DNA of 64,000 bases from Semisulcospira habei (taxonomy: Eukaryota; Mollusca; Gastropoda; Semisulcospiridae): positions 186,735,033-186,799,032 of the forward strand of contig BTPG01000003.1 in NCBI GenBank assembly GCA_036245525.1, written 5' to 3'. Numbering within the stretch: the stretch's first letter is position 1; each line of letters opens with the position of its first letter. The notes beneath the pieces are model-generated. The model was not told where the DNA came from and searched no databases. It saw nothing but the letters and a program-made list of their open reading frames with translations. Below, piece after piece: positions 38,483 to 48,466 of the stretch. Position numbers and translations under genes: made by a program.

Positions 38483-38556
38483 TAAAGAGGCATAGATCTT
38501 CATGAGCCCCTCCGCAATATGCGGGGGAGCTTATGAGGATCTATGTCTCTTGTAGA
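38483..38556. mobile_element. Family B hairpin core
   Basis: AAGAGGCATAGATCTTCATG, tip CCTCCGCAATATGCGGGGGA, ATCTATGTCTCTTG. Confidence 0.8.
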
Positions 38557-38697
38557 CGGGCTGACGTGGACCTGAATCCACCAACACCGGCACAAGTACA
38601 CGTACAATACACTACCAGAGGTACTCGACCAGCAGCTGTTGCAATAATGCTGCCTGGCTTTCTACGCTCAACTTGGCAAAACAGTTTAGCACCGAAA

Positions 38698-38772
38698 TCT
38701 GCAAGAGGTATAGATTCTCATGCGCCCCCGCATTCGCGGGGGCTGATGAAAATCTATACCTTTCGCTGCTCC
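38698..38772. mobile_element. Family B hairpin core
   Basis: CTGCAAGAGGTATAGATTCT, tip CCCCCGCATTCGCGGGGG, AATCTATACCTTTCGC. Confidence 0.8.
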
Positions 38773-38790
38773 CCTTTGCCTCTGTGTTTC

Positions 38791-39146
38791 TCATTTTGCA
38801 ACGAAGTACCCAACGGAGAAAGAAACACGCTTAGAAAAGACGGGTACAACACAATTTATTAATATTTCGGGTAAATACCCTTTGTCAAAATAGACAAACA
38901 AACAAACAGAGAGATTAGCCGCTACTTATCTTCATTGGCAGTTGCATTCCTTCTGCCAATGAAGATAAGTAGCGGCTAATCTCTCTGTTTGTTTGTTTGT
39001 CTATTTTGACAAAGGGTATTTACCCGAAATATTAATAAATTGTGTTGTACCCGTCTTTTCTAAGCGTGTTTCTTTCTCCGTTGGGTACTTCTTTGCATAT
39101 TACACGCTTGGCAGTCACCTTTTTGGTCTGGATTCATTTTTCAACG
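38791..39146 (+). mobile_element. Family G hairpin, reference copy (330 bp), 13-bp duplication
   Basis: Body 38804-39133. Flanks TCATTTTGCAACG (38791-38803) and TCATTTTTCAACG (39134-39146) differ at one base. Near-perfect arms of about 130 bp from AAGTACCCAACGGAG, with tip TTCATTGGCAG...CTGCCAATGAA. An unpaired 3' extension ends ACACGCTTGGCAGTCACC ... GGTCTGGAT. Confidence 0.92.
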
Positions 39147-39194
39147 CCGAGACCTGAGACTGAGGTCATCTGGAACTCGTTCTACAGTTGATCA

Positions 39195-39300
39195 GAAAAA
39201 AGCTTGATGGTGAATGAAACAGTTCAGGGATGTTGCTAGAAAAGCTTGACAAAAGCTATCTGGCACCACCTTCGAACTATATGCATCATGTTCGATCTAG
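39195..39300. mobile_element. Family A2 remnant
   Basis: AACAGTTCAGGGATGTTGC, AAAAGCTTGACAAAAGCTAT, CTGGCACCACCTTCGAACTA. Confidence 0.6.
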
Positions 39301-39529
39301 TGGACAAACTTAGCTCTGAACGCTGAACATTGAACTTACCGCGGCCGGTGACAACTCTGTGTGACTGAACCAAAATCCACCATCGATACTTAATTACTGG
39401 TACCCTTCCACTTCAACATGATCTGTCTTTTTCATCCGCACTTTCCGCTTGCTGTCCACATTAATGCGATCACATTATCACTGTTGGCAATGTTCTGCTC
39501 TGTGGGGGCAAAAAGGCAGTTTGCCCATC

Positions 39530-39625
39530 TTTGTGAAAGGCGAGATTTTCAAAGCATTACAATGAAAATCTCGCTGTTCACAAAAATAGACTTAATGTCT
39601 TGTGCCTTGACAGGGCAGAGTTTCT
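39530..39625. mobile_element. Family S hairpin
   Basis: GGCGAGATTTTCAAAGCATT, CAATGAAAATCTCGCTGTTC, GACTTAATGTCTTGTGCCTT. Confidence 0.68.
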
Positions 39626-39851
39626 CTATCTTGGAGCCACTGACAAATCCTGCCCTGTAGGATGAGGATCAAAAGAGACTTATAATGCTACGTTTAACAC
39701 AGATTTACTCTGCATGACGTTCGATGCTAAAAATAGCTCTTAGTCGTGTTCTCAGTTTTAATGCGAGCAAGCGTATTGTTGCAGTAGCTGATCCTATTGA
39801 CACCACACCTATTACTTAATCCTTTTCTTGTCTGGGGCAAGCCGTTTACAC

Positions 39852-40171
39852 TTAACCCATTTAGCCCCGACGCACTACAGCAGGAGATTTATCGACCATG
39901 TTAATTCAAGGGTAGTGCCAGATTAGCTTGGCGCCTGATGGCGCCAAGCTAAACTGGCACTACCCTTGAATTATCATGGTCGATTCAGTGTTGGTGTCAG
40001 CTAATATCTGACACTAACCTTGAATAACCATGGTCTATTGATGGCGCCAAACTAATCCGGCACTAACCTTGAATTATCATGGTCGATTCATCTCCTGCAC
40101 CTGGTACATAGATGCTAGGTGACACTTCGGTGAAAATTTGGGAAACGTGGCCTTCGGGTTAAAGGGGTTAA
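39852..40171. mobile_element. Family A hairpin with triplicated right arm (320 bp)
   Basis: TTAACCCATTTAGCCCCGAC to TTAAAGGGGTTAA. After the normal stem, the right arm (TGGCACTA-CCTTGAATTATC and variants) is repeated at about 39997 and 40049. Confidence 0.88.
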
Positions 40172-40219
40172 CCGCTAAGTGTCCGATCCGATCAAGCATG
40201 ATAATTCAAGGGAATTCAA

Positions 40220-40330
40220 TTCAGGAAGAGATACAGACAGTAAGCGAGATGTTAATTATAATACAATACAACTCTCGCTCTTCACAAAAATGCACTTACT
40301 ACTACCTTTTGCCTTCACTACAGGGCCTTT
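40220..40330. mobile_element. Family S hairpin, diverged
   Basis: GTAAGCGAGATGTTAATTAT, AACTCTCGCTCTTCACAAAA, ACTACCTTTTGCCTTCACTA. Confidence 0.55.
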
Positions 40331-40332
40331 AT

Positions 40333-40402
40333 GTCCTAGACTGTGATTTCGGACATTTAGGTGTAGGAGCTTAAGGGCTAAAATTACAGACCATCACGCA
40401 TT
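40333..40402. mobile_element. Family L hairpin, diverged
   Basis: AGACTGTGATTTCGGACATT, AAGGGCTAAAATTACAGACC. Confidence 0.5.
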
Positions 40403-40406
40403 TGAT

Positions 40407-40606
40407 TAACCCCTTCACTTCCGGAAAAAATGTGAACAACACTGACTCCGACTGCAAGAGGCAAAGAAACACATGAGACCCCCGCATCTGCTGGGGCTCA
40501 TGCGGTTCTTCGCCTCTTGCTGACCCTACACTACCAGGGATTATTCGGTGTTGAATTTGTTCTGCTTTCAAAGACATCATTTTGCGTCCACCGGCGGTGA
40601 AAAGGC
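40407..40606. mobile_element. Family B TTAA hairpin
   Basis: TTAACCCCTTCACTTCCGG, CTGCAAGAGGCAAAGAAACA, tip CCCCGCATCTGCTGGGG, then GCGTCCACCGGCGGTGAAAA; right TTAA lost. Confidence 0.85.
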
Positions 40607-40766
40607 TATTGAGACGAAGATAGGGAAACTTTCTCACGGTCACATTTTCCATTTAATTCATCAAGCTCTACCAAACCCGCACAGGCCCACAACATCTTGC
40701 ACCATCCATCACCATCAATCAACATCAGTAACCATCAACGCAATGCGCAGAAGGAGATATCCTTAC

Positions 40767-40775
40767 CCGATCCAT
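40767..40775 (-). CDS. Possible upstream first coding exon of the tetraspanin (MDR)
   Basis: On the minus strand ATG GAT CGG is followed by a good donor (GTAAGG). Spliced to the exon at 32117 this keeps frame and gives MDRNYKMGLTGCGNFLKY. The exon would extend 5' towards about 40860 as leader. Supported only by frame and splice motifs, over an 8.6-kb intron. Confidence 0.4.
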
Positions 40776-40869
40776 TGGCTTTGGCAGCAGCTGCGGTACA
40801 GATTTCAAGACTCGCCGACAACTTTCTCCTCAAGTAACCTTCGCCAGCAAATCGGTGCGGCAGTCTAGT

Positions 40870-41515
40870 CGAGAGGCTCAAGTATTCCAGCCCCTCACTC
40901 TTTAACGACTGACTGGACTGAAGGTTTGCATGACACGGAAGACGTCAGCTACAGCAGCTTAGAACACTAGCCAGCTCAGTGTTTGACTGGTTTGACGGAC
41001 ACACTGATGAGTTGATATTTCAGGCCGGCATCTTAGAGGTCTATATTGCTGTGAAAAAAGGCTGTCTCACAACAGAGGTTTGTTCTGCTTTGAAACAAAG
41101 GTCTCGCCACAGATTTCTGGCCCTGTCCATCAAACGGGCGTAAGGTTAGCTCGTCTAGCAAACGAATGTCCCCGCTCTTCAAGCACAGAGTGAAACGCCT
41201 GCAGACACGGAGCAGAGCAACTGCGGACAGAGATGCTGAAATTCGGACTGATACGAGTCTGTAAACCACCACGGTAGCACTGCGGTTTGATCATTTCCTG
41301 CGGAGTGGAACACCTGTGCCAGTCTCGTGAACGCCGCTATGCGAAAGTTGCAATGGCAATATCTCGGCCGCGTTCAGGGGCCTGAAAATATCGACAGTTG
41401 GTTTGGGAAACAACAAAAACGGCATCTGATGGTTGCGGCGGGGATAGAGGCAGCAAAACACACAGGCACAGGCATTTGACCGCAAGTGTAAGGAAAGGAA
41501 AAGCAAAGACTGACT
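40870..41515. other. Unique-looking sequence, possible promoter region
   Basis: No repeat family recognised in about 650 bp, unusual here. If the exon at 40775 is real, this is just upstream of the tetraspanin gene. No TATA box is evident. Confidence 0.35.
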
Positions 41516-41519
41516 TTTT

Positions 41520-41602
41520 ACACAGTGATTCGAGACGTGCCGAATTCGGATACGCGGCCTTAAGCCGCGTATCCGAATTCAATACGTCTTGAATCAGTTA
41601 TT
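41520..41602. mobile_element. Family E hairpin
   Basis: GTGATTCGAGACGTGCCGAA, ATACGCGGCCTTAAGCCGCG, GTCTTGAATCAGTTA. Confidence 0.82.
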
Positions 41603-41604
41603 GT

Positions 41605-41745
41605 GTTCACCCCTGAAGCACTGCAGCAGGATATAAATCAGCTATGCGATAGTTCAAGGGTGGTGTGTCCACTGAGAATAGCTTGACGCTAACCTTCGAT
41701 ACTCATGACCGGATCACTGAGTTTCTTGAAGTGGCATGTAGCCAT
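41605..41745. mobile_element. Family A2 remnant
   Basis: CACCCCTGAAGCACTGCAGC, ATAGTTCAAGGGTGGTGTG, GAGAATAGCTTGACG. Confidence 0.6.
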
Positions 41746-41853
41746 CAGAGAATAACCGCCAAATTGTAAGTCACGAAAATGTGCACCCCTTACCAATATG
41801 ACGTGTCTTCATGTGCATCAGTCCTCAGTCTGAAGTAGTTTACTTATCAGAAA

Positions 41854-42090
41854 TTAATCCGCCATTTCACCCCACGGCCGCATTTCCCAAGTCTTGGCAG
41901 GAAGTGTCCATCACCTAACCACCGCCAGTATGTACCAGTTGCAGGAGATGACGACTGTATGTTCCTGGGATGGATCGGCCATGCTAATTCAAGGGTAGTG
42001 CCATAAGGCGCCAAGATAATCTGGCACCACCCTTGAATTATCATGGTCGATCCATCTCCTGCTGCAGTGCGTCTGGGTTAAATAGGTTAA
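41854..42090. mobile_element. Family A hairpin with a small insertion
   Basis: TTAATCCGCCATTTCACCCC to TTAAATAGGTTAA; left arm shortened and extra text (CGACTGTATGTTCCTGGG) inserted. Confidence 0.82.
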
Positions 42091-42099
42091 TGAACGACT

Positions 42100-42620
42100 G
42101 CTACGAATTCGAAGACATTATTTTCTCAGTCTGTGGTCGCGGCAGTCAAGCAAACGGCCCTGTGCACTGCTCACACGTCCTCGCTGTCAAGGGGAACTGC
42201 CTACTATCATTTTATGAACCTAAGTCTGTCAGGCAAAACAGACAACGCTAAACTGAACGAATAGAACCAATGTGTCAGAATGGCAGGGATGATACATGAA
42301 GAACTCCACTTTGTAACGATACGAATTAAATGATGGATCGGCATGCCGCACCTTGTAGCAGCAATTAGTGGATACTTGTTCGGCGTAGTGAACTCTCCCT
42401 CGTAATGGGACACATGCAGTGAGCAAATAGTCCTCAGCCCGATCGTCAGTCACTCGCAACCGTTTCCGGCCCACGCATGAACGTCCACGCATCATGCCAA
42501 GGGAGCCGCCAAACTTCGGCCCGAGGATAGTTTGTGTACTCACTAGGACGCATGATTGATAGTCGTTCCACCTCAGTTGCACTAAGTTACAGGACAGTTA
42601 ACTGCGACTCAGTGTTGGCT
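42100..42620. other. No feature recognised
   Basis: Open frames on both strands lack any recognisable motif or splice context. Confidence 0.45.
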
Positions 42621-42627
42621 ATTCATA

Positions 42628-42727
42628 AACCAGGGGCAGGGGATCTAACTGTTCTGTCCAGCGCTGAGTGGTTCCCCTTGGTTTGTTATACAATTCTGCC
42701 GGCGCTAGCCTCACCTATCTGGTTTGT
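42628..42727 (-). mobile_element. Family R element, partial copy 3
   Basis: CAGGGGATCTAACTGTTCTG, CCAGCGCTGAGTGGTTCCCC, TTGGTTTGTTATACAATTCT, CTCACCTATCTGGTTTG. Confidence 0.75.
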
Positions 42728-42916
42728 GAGTATTCATAAACCGAATATTACTCGTAGTAATGATGAGAATGATCTGAAGATGATTTTCCACTAAAATCCA
42801 GAGTTCACAGTAACGGGCGACTGCTAAGCGTGACCGATGATTTCACACATTTACAGGGGCGTAATATTTGGAATACGCACGTACGTAATGAGTGCAAAAA
42901 AGGTTCTTCATGCTTT

Positions 42917-43137
42917 TTAACCCATTACATCCTGAGGTTGATTTATTTCAGATGAATGAGTTGTCCTATGAAGGCTACGTTTCAGTTCCGGCCAATAATT
43001 GACCATGATAGTTGAAGGGTGGTGCCAGGACAGCTTGGCGACCCTGGGCGCCAAGCTGTTCTGACATCACCCTTCAACTATCATGCTCAGATTGATCTCA
43101 TAATATTATGACAGCGTATCAGGACGTAATAGCTAAC
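42917..43137. mobile_element. Family A2 hairpin
   Basis: TTAACCCATTACATCCTGAG to TCAGGACGTAATAGCTAA; arms TAGTTGAAGGGTGGTGCCAG and ATCACCCTTCAACTATCATG. Confidence 0.85.
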
Positions 43138-43369
43138 CTTTTCCCTGCCAGTTGACGCAGCCTGTGCATCTGCGATGTTCGTTTTCAGAATGATTCAAAA
43201 CCGGAAACCCCTAGCTGTCCCAGGAACATGGAATCAAAGTAGTGTCAGCAAGAGGCATAGATCCTCATGAGCCCCCGCAACTGCGGGGGCTCATGAGGAT
43301 CTATACCTCTTGCAGTTGGGGTGGGTGGGGATGGGGGTGTTCAGATTTTCTCGGCACTGAACGGGTTAA
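43133..43369. mobile_element. Family B TTAA hairpin
   Basis: CTAACCTTTTCCCTGCCAG to GGCACTGAACGGGTTAA. It abuts the A2 element at 43133-43137, another probable shared (mutated) TTAA. Confidence 0.88.
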
Positions 43370-43382
43370 ATGACTGAGAATT

Positions 43383-43500
43383 GAAAAACCGAAAAGGTGC
43401 GGGCTGCCAAACGCATAAAAACCAAAGAAATACTCAAGAAAGATTAGAAAGAAACACGCTAAGAAAGGACAAGTACAGCGCAGTTACAATGAACTTTACT
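43383..43500 (-). mobile_element. Family G fragment
   Basis: GCTGCCAAACGCATAAAAAC, AAAGAAACACGCTAAGAAAG, AGTACAGCGCAG; minus-oriented, cut short. Confidence 0.65.
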
Positions 43501-43694
43501 TGTAAGCCAGCTCAGTCTACACGAATTCAGCGCTGAGTGCCTGTGAAAAAGAACCAAAAAGGATTCGAGTGTGGTCTGGATGCAAACATAAAAAGAAAAA
43601 AGAAAAAAGAAAAAACAGAGAAGGAGAAGGGCAGAACCAACATTCACTGAACGCCCGATGGGACCTTTGCACCTTTACATGAGGAACACAGATA

Positions 43695-44255
43695 TAAAAC
43701 CGAAACCAGCAAAAAGGCATATATATCTTCACGGGTCCCCGCAACATGCGCACGCTCACACACATCTATTGCCTCTTGCAAGTGGAATGTTACATGGATG
43801 CAAACAAATGTTGTTTTACTTTTTGCAAGGATGTGAGTGAAACAGAAAGAGGGATAAATCTTCATGAGCCCCCGAGCCTGCAGGAGCTCATGAAGATCTA
43901 TGCCTCTTGCAGATAGTAGAACTTTCACTGGGTGAGAGAGGCCTTGGGAGCAGGGGAAAGGGGGGGGGGGGAGCAGAGGGAGTAGGGTTTGGAGAGGGGG
44001 TAGGGGGGTGGCTAAGGGCACCTAAGGTCTGTTCACACACGGAGGCAGTTATTCAATGATGTTTGCAGCAACACATGAACGATCAACAGCAGATGCTCTA
44101 AAAACTGTTCCCTCTCCAGTCTCGCACGCTCAGCCCCGTAGAGATGCACTCTGTCTGGGGAATGGCTGGGGCCGATGTAGGTCACTGAGCAAAAGAACCA
44201 AAGATTCTCAGGAGCCCCATGTGGGACTCATGTGCATCTATGTCTCTTGCAAATA
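43695..44255. mobile_element. Three family B hairpin cores
   Basis: Cores at 43700-43780 (AAGGCATATATATCTTC), 43848-43912 (AGAGGGATAAATCTTCATGA) and 44193-44253 (AAAGATTCTCAGGAGCCCC), all diverged. A G-rich tract lies at 43925-44000. Confidence 0.65.
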
Positions 44256-44282
44256 AAGGGTGCTAGGGAGTGAGAATGTACA

Positions 44283-44355
44283 TCACACTGGTTGTTTCCC
44301 TCGATTCGCTACTGCCGTTGTTCAGCGGGTAGTAAATCGACGGAGACAGCCAATG
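44283..44355. mobile_element. Family M hairpin, copy 1
   Basis: ACACTGGTTGTTTCCCTCGA, TTCGCTACTGCCG, then GTAGTAAATCGACGGAGAC. Confidence 0.72.
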
Positions 44356-44412
44356 TGTGAATATTCATGTATCATAGTGTTCTATCCGTCTCTGAGTATA
44401 TGTCTCTCTGGC

Positions 44413-44416
<4 letters not shown>

Positions 44417-44464
<48 letters not shown>

Positions 44465-44471
44465 TACTACA

Positions 44472-44562
<91 letters not shown>

Positions 44563-44640
44563 CGTGGTTGTGTGTGTGTACTTGCGTATGTGTGTGTACT
44601 TGCGTATGCGTGCGTGTGTATGTGTGCGCGGGCGTACGTT
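44417..44640. repeat. (GT)n microsatellite
   Basis: Two GT tracts and GT-rich variants; it continues at 45019-45090 after the X insertion. Confidence 0.95.
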
Positions 44641-45018
44641 GGTCAGTTGTACATTGCTAAACGTCCCGACAGCAACAAGACTTTCTTAGGACGTGCCTGC
44701 ACTGCTTGTGAAAAAAAAAGAAAAAAAAAAAAACCTAAACAGAATATTGAATGTATGTCGCCAGCCGGTCAAATACGCTAAATAAACCTAAGACCATTTA
44801 GCAACACACATCCAATATCAAGAGCTACAAAAAGCGCAGACAGTAGGGAGAGTTTAAAAAAGGAAAATACAGGTGAATGGACCAAGGGCAGACTGAAACA
44901 CATGCCCCAGAATAGGGGAGAAAACCCCGCCACCCTGTGGGGCTGACCGGGGTGACCCTGAGAACTAAAAAGTAGTTAACCCCACCCAAGACCCCCAGGG
45001 CAGACTCGGGTGGCGGGT
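44641..45018 (-). mobile_element. Retroposon X copy 2, inserted in a GT repeat
   Basis: Same 380-bp sequence as 32299-32686 (GTACATTGCTAAACGTCCCG at the left, CCCCCAGGGCAGACTCGGGT at the right). Flanking GCGTACGT occurs on both sides. Confidence 0.85.
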
Positions 45019-45239
45019 CGTGCGTACGTGCTTGTGTATGTGAGCGCGTGCGTTTGTGTGTGTGCGTGCATGCGTGCTTGCGTGTGTTGCGTGCAGTAAA
45101 CTTTGCTGTAGCTTATCAAGGACATGATTGGAAAAAACAAAGTATCTCTGCATCATCACATAATGTTTTCAAAATAAAGTGTAAGGCATTCACGTCATTG
45201 CAAAATAAGTGTACGTTGTACACTCTGTGACGTGTTTCG

Positions 45240-45435
45240 CTTAGTCCTCTTCATTGCCAATGGAGTGACGCAGATTGTGTGCTTGAAATCATTCTAAATT
45301 CAACAGGAACATGGATACAAAGTGGGCTAGCAAGAGGCATAGATCCTCATGAGCCCCCGCAGTCGCGGGGGCTCATGAGGATATATGCCTCTTGCAGTTG
45401 GGTGGTGTTCAGGTTTCCTCGGCAATGAAAGGGAT
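45240..45435. mobile_element. Family B hairpin
   Basis: AGTCCTCTTCATTGCCAATG, perfect stem from AGCAAGAGGCATAGATCC, CTCGGCAATGAAAGGGAT. Confidence 0.85.
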
Positions 45436-45447
45436 ACACGATCCGAA

Positions 45448-45451
<4 letters not shown>

Positions 45452-45483
<32 letters not shown>
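45452..45483. repeat. Poly-A tract
   Basis: About 31 A. Confidence 0.97.
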
Positions 45484-45485
<2 letters not shown>

Positions 45486-45536
45486 AAATCAGCATATATA
45501 CATTTTGGGTCTGACAGTAAAAAGACTAAGCTCCAC

Positions 45537-45632
45537 GAAGGCAAAAGCCGGTAAGCCCATTCTCGTGAAAAGCGAGATTTTCGTAGTAATCATAGTACAT
45601 CTCGCTTTTCGCAAAAATGGACTTGCCCATTA
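45537..45632. mobile_element. Family S hairpin, best copy
   Basis: GAAGGCAAAAGCCGGTAAGC, GTGAAAAGCGAGATTTTCGT, ACATCTCGCTTTTCGCAAAA. Confidence 0.72.
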
Positions 45633-45934
45633 GTGAGGTATCGATTGAATTTGTTTCTGCGTCGTAATCTGCAAGTAAATCAGCCTAGTTGGCCAAAGAT
45701 GCTGCAATGATCTACTAGCTTTGAGACGTGATGGCATTGATTCAATCATACACTGACGAGCATCAGTTTTGACGACACTCATAATACTCGTCATGATGAG
45801 GCAGTCATTAAAGCGACGTGCTCCAGGCCGGGTTTCGATTGCAATAGGTTCTCAATGTTGTCTTACCTCTTGGCTCAAAAGATCACCCCCTCTTGCATTG
45901 AAATGTCGATCTGTGTGTCCTGGCCAGCAATTAC

Positions 45935-46036
45935 TTAACCCTTTAAGGGTCGGTAGCGCTTTTTTGTCGAGATTATTCCGGCAGGAAATCATCGCGACAA
46001 AAAAAAAAAACCCGCTACCGACACCCAAAGGGTTAA
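45935..46036. mobile_element. Family C TTAA hairpin
   Basis: TTAACCCTTTAAGGGTCGG to CCGACACCCAAAGGGTTAA, with a poly-A expansion in the right arm. Confidence 0.88.
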
Positions 46037-46087
46037 TTGATTGCTAGCTTGGACAGCTGAAGGAACAGGAGAGCATCAAAGCGTGAA

Positions 46088-46143
46088 CCTGTTCAGTGTC
46101 AGCTCAGTGACAGATACTGCGTTTACGCAATCTTCGTTGATTC

Positions 46144-46236
<93 letters not shown>

Positions 46237-46383
46237 CCCTAACTGTCCCAGGGACATGGATTCAGCGTGGTGTCAACAAGAGGCATAGATCCTCATGAGC
46301 CCCCGCAGATGCGGGGGCTCAAGAGGATCTATGCCTCTTGCAATTGGGTGGTGTTCGCAATTTCTCGGCACTGAACGTGTTAA
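46088..46383. mobile_element. Family B TTAA hairpin containing a (CA)n expansion
   Basis: GTTCAGTGTCAGCTCAGTGA, (CA)n at 46146-46232, stem ACAAGAGGCATAGATCC, right end GGCACTGAACGTGTTAA. Confidence 0.87.
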
Positions 46384-46461
46384 CACATTCACGACGTGAC
46401 GCATCCGGATACGCGGCGTTAACGCCGCGTATCCGGATGCCTCATGTCGTGAATGAGTTAA
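46380..46461. mobile_element. Family E TTAA hairpin sharing its TTAA with the B element
   Basis: TTAACACATTCACGACGTGA to TCATGTCGTGAATGAGTTAA; palindromic centre GCGGCGTTAACGCCGC. Confidence 0.9.
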
Positions 46462-46689
46462 TGTCCGCTGGTTATTATCAACGGTAAAAGGCCCAGAAGG
46501 ACCAGAAGAACATTGGCGGATTCTTCATTTCATGCCATTACTGGCTAAAGGGGCAATTTCAAGGATGGCACCCTCAAATGGGCTTTCAAAAATGGACGGC
46601 ACACCATCAGCTTGACTGCCAATACAGAAGACATGAGATGTACACTAGTTTTGCCGTTGAAAACATAGGAAAAAAATCGCCCATGGAAC

Positions 46690-46785
46690 ACAGATGCAAA
46701 GTAGTGTCAGAAAAAGGCATATATCTCTCTTGCAGTTGGATCGTGTTTTCATTTTTTTTTTCTCGGCAGTCAAGGGTAACGGGTG
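46690..46785. mobile_element. Family B remnant without its stem
   Basis: CAGATGCAAAGTAGTGTCAG, AAAGGCATATATCTCTCTTG, TCTCGGCAGTCAAGGG. Confidence 0.65.
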
Positions 46786-46799
46786 CCTCATGGGTAAAG

Positions 46800-47160
46800 T
46801 ATGATGAGTGTCGTCTAATTTTTTGTGGTTGATTTTTTAAAATTATTTTTTAACTATAATATTGATCCTGTTTATTTGGATATCCTCAGTGTGAGGAAGC
46901 GAGACTAATAAAACTGACTTCACTTGAAAAAGATCGGCTGATCTACTGAGTCTGGAACCGGTTCAGTCAGGCCGTTATATTAATTTTTGAAAGAAACAAG
47001 GGCGATCAAAATTACAGTCGCTGTGAGGAATACGTTTGTTTCTCCTGAGCGTGCGTGTTGGGTTCAGTTCCCGGCGCCTTCAGCCGAATCATGGAAGAAC
47101 CCTTATAATAACTGATATTAATATTTCAATCTGCCTCTGTAATACAAAAAAAAAAAAATG
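46800..47160. other. No feature recognised
   Basis: AT-rich; no exon or repeat family seen. Confidence 0.45.
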
Positions 47161-47356
47161 TTAACCCATTTATCCTCACGGCCCCATTTCCAAATTTTAG
47201 ACGTGTCACTCAACACCACTTGCATCGATCATGATAATTCAAGAGTAGTGCCATATTAGCTTGGCGCCTCAAGACGCCAAGCTAATCTGGCACTACCCTT
47301 GAACTATCATGGTTGATACATCTTCTACTGTAGGGCGTCGGGGCTAAAGAGGTTAA
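47161..47356. mobile_element. Family A TTAA hairpin
   Basis: TTAACCCATTTATCCTCACG to GGGGCTAAAGAGGTTAA; centre GGCGCCTCAAGACGCC. Confidence 0.87.
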
Positions 47357-47694
47357 AAGCAAGAACAACACAATACTTTCAGTGCCTGGAACAAAAATTG
47401 AGAGAGAGAGAGAGTTAGAAGATCCAAAAAGCCCTCAATCCCAGGGGCGGTAAGCAGAAGCGGCAGACTAAAGATCAACAACTCCGTCTGCACACAAGGG
47501 AGTTAAACACGAAGGCCCCGAGGCGGAAGTTCTGTAAGGAGGTGCAGAGTTGACCTGTCAATATTTGGGGGAGGCAATGATAACAGTTATTCCCCTTGCC
47601 TCGATCGCTACAGGGCATTGTGGGTCGCCGCGCGATGTAACGCCGGAGTATGGCCGTCAGAGAGGATCGCCGGCTGGCTAAATTCTTAGGCTTT

Positions 47695-47766
47695 TCGAGC
47701 TTTGCCGCACGCGAATGCGGCATGATGCCGCGTCAGTATACTGACGCGGCACGTCTCCGGAATTGT
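47695..47766. mobile_element. Family E hairpin core
   Basis: TTGCCGCACGCGAATGCGGC and GCCGCGTCAGTATACTGACG then CGGCACGTCTCCG: two adjacent palindromes. Confidence 0.6.
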
Positions 47767-47776
47767 ATGCAGAGAC

Positions 47777-47778
<2 letters not shown>

Positions 47779-47820
<42 letters not shown>
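47779..47820. repeat. Poly-A tract
   Basis: About 41 A, immediately before a B hairpin core. Confidence 0.97.
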
Positions 47821-47823
<3 letters not shown>

Positions 47824-48262
47824 CAAGAGGCATCGATCTTCATGTGCCCCCGTATTGCGGGGGCCCATGAGGATCTATGCTTCTTGCTGACACCACTTTG
47901 TATTCATGCTCCTTGGAAGGCCGGGGCTTTTGGGAGTAAAATTAACAATGATTTCAGAAACACGACCTGCTTTCTATGGCAATGAAGTTTTTTGGTTTTT
48001 AAGTTTATTTTTATTTTTTTATTTTTATTTTAAAAGTCTTACGTCAGCCTGTTTGATCGACAAGAGGCCTGCACAAGTTCCCATGAGCCCTTTGCGGCTG
48101 AGCGGCTCACGAGAATCTATGTCTCTTAACCGCGGGATGAGATTGTCTACAGATTATAGCCGGACTGTTTAGATTTGATCAGACTGGATTTTTATCAAAC
48201 TTGCACGCTTTTATCGATCCCCTTGTAGGGGCTTATGAGAATCTGTACCCTCTACAACGCAG
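47821..48262. mobile_element. Three diverged family B hairpin cores
   Basis: 47821-47888 (TTGCAAGAGGCATCGATCTT), 48058-48127 (CGACAAGAGGCCTGCACAAG) and a scar at 48215-48260 (GGGGCTTATGAGAATCTGTA). Confidence 0.65.
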
Positions 48263-48466
48263 TTGAAATGAGATCAGTGGCTGAAAGGCGGACTTAATTT
48301 GATAAAATCCACAGTTTTCGCCCTTGTTATTAATAATTTCGCTTTCACTTCCAGCATAAATCAGGATTGAACTGGATTGATGAGTCAATAATTATAGTCG
48401 ATTTGACTAAAAAAACAAAAGTCGTTTAACTATATAACGTCACATAACTCACATATAGCGGCACAT

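Noticed and set aside
41033..41272. Minus-strand frame of 79 residues upstream of the tetraspanin
   Set aside because: No similarity or initiation context; could be leader sequence at most.
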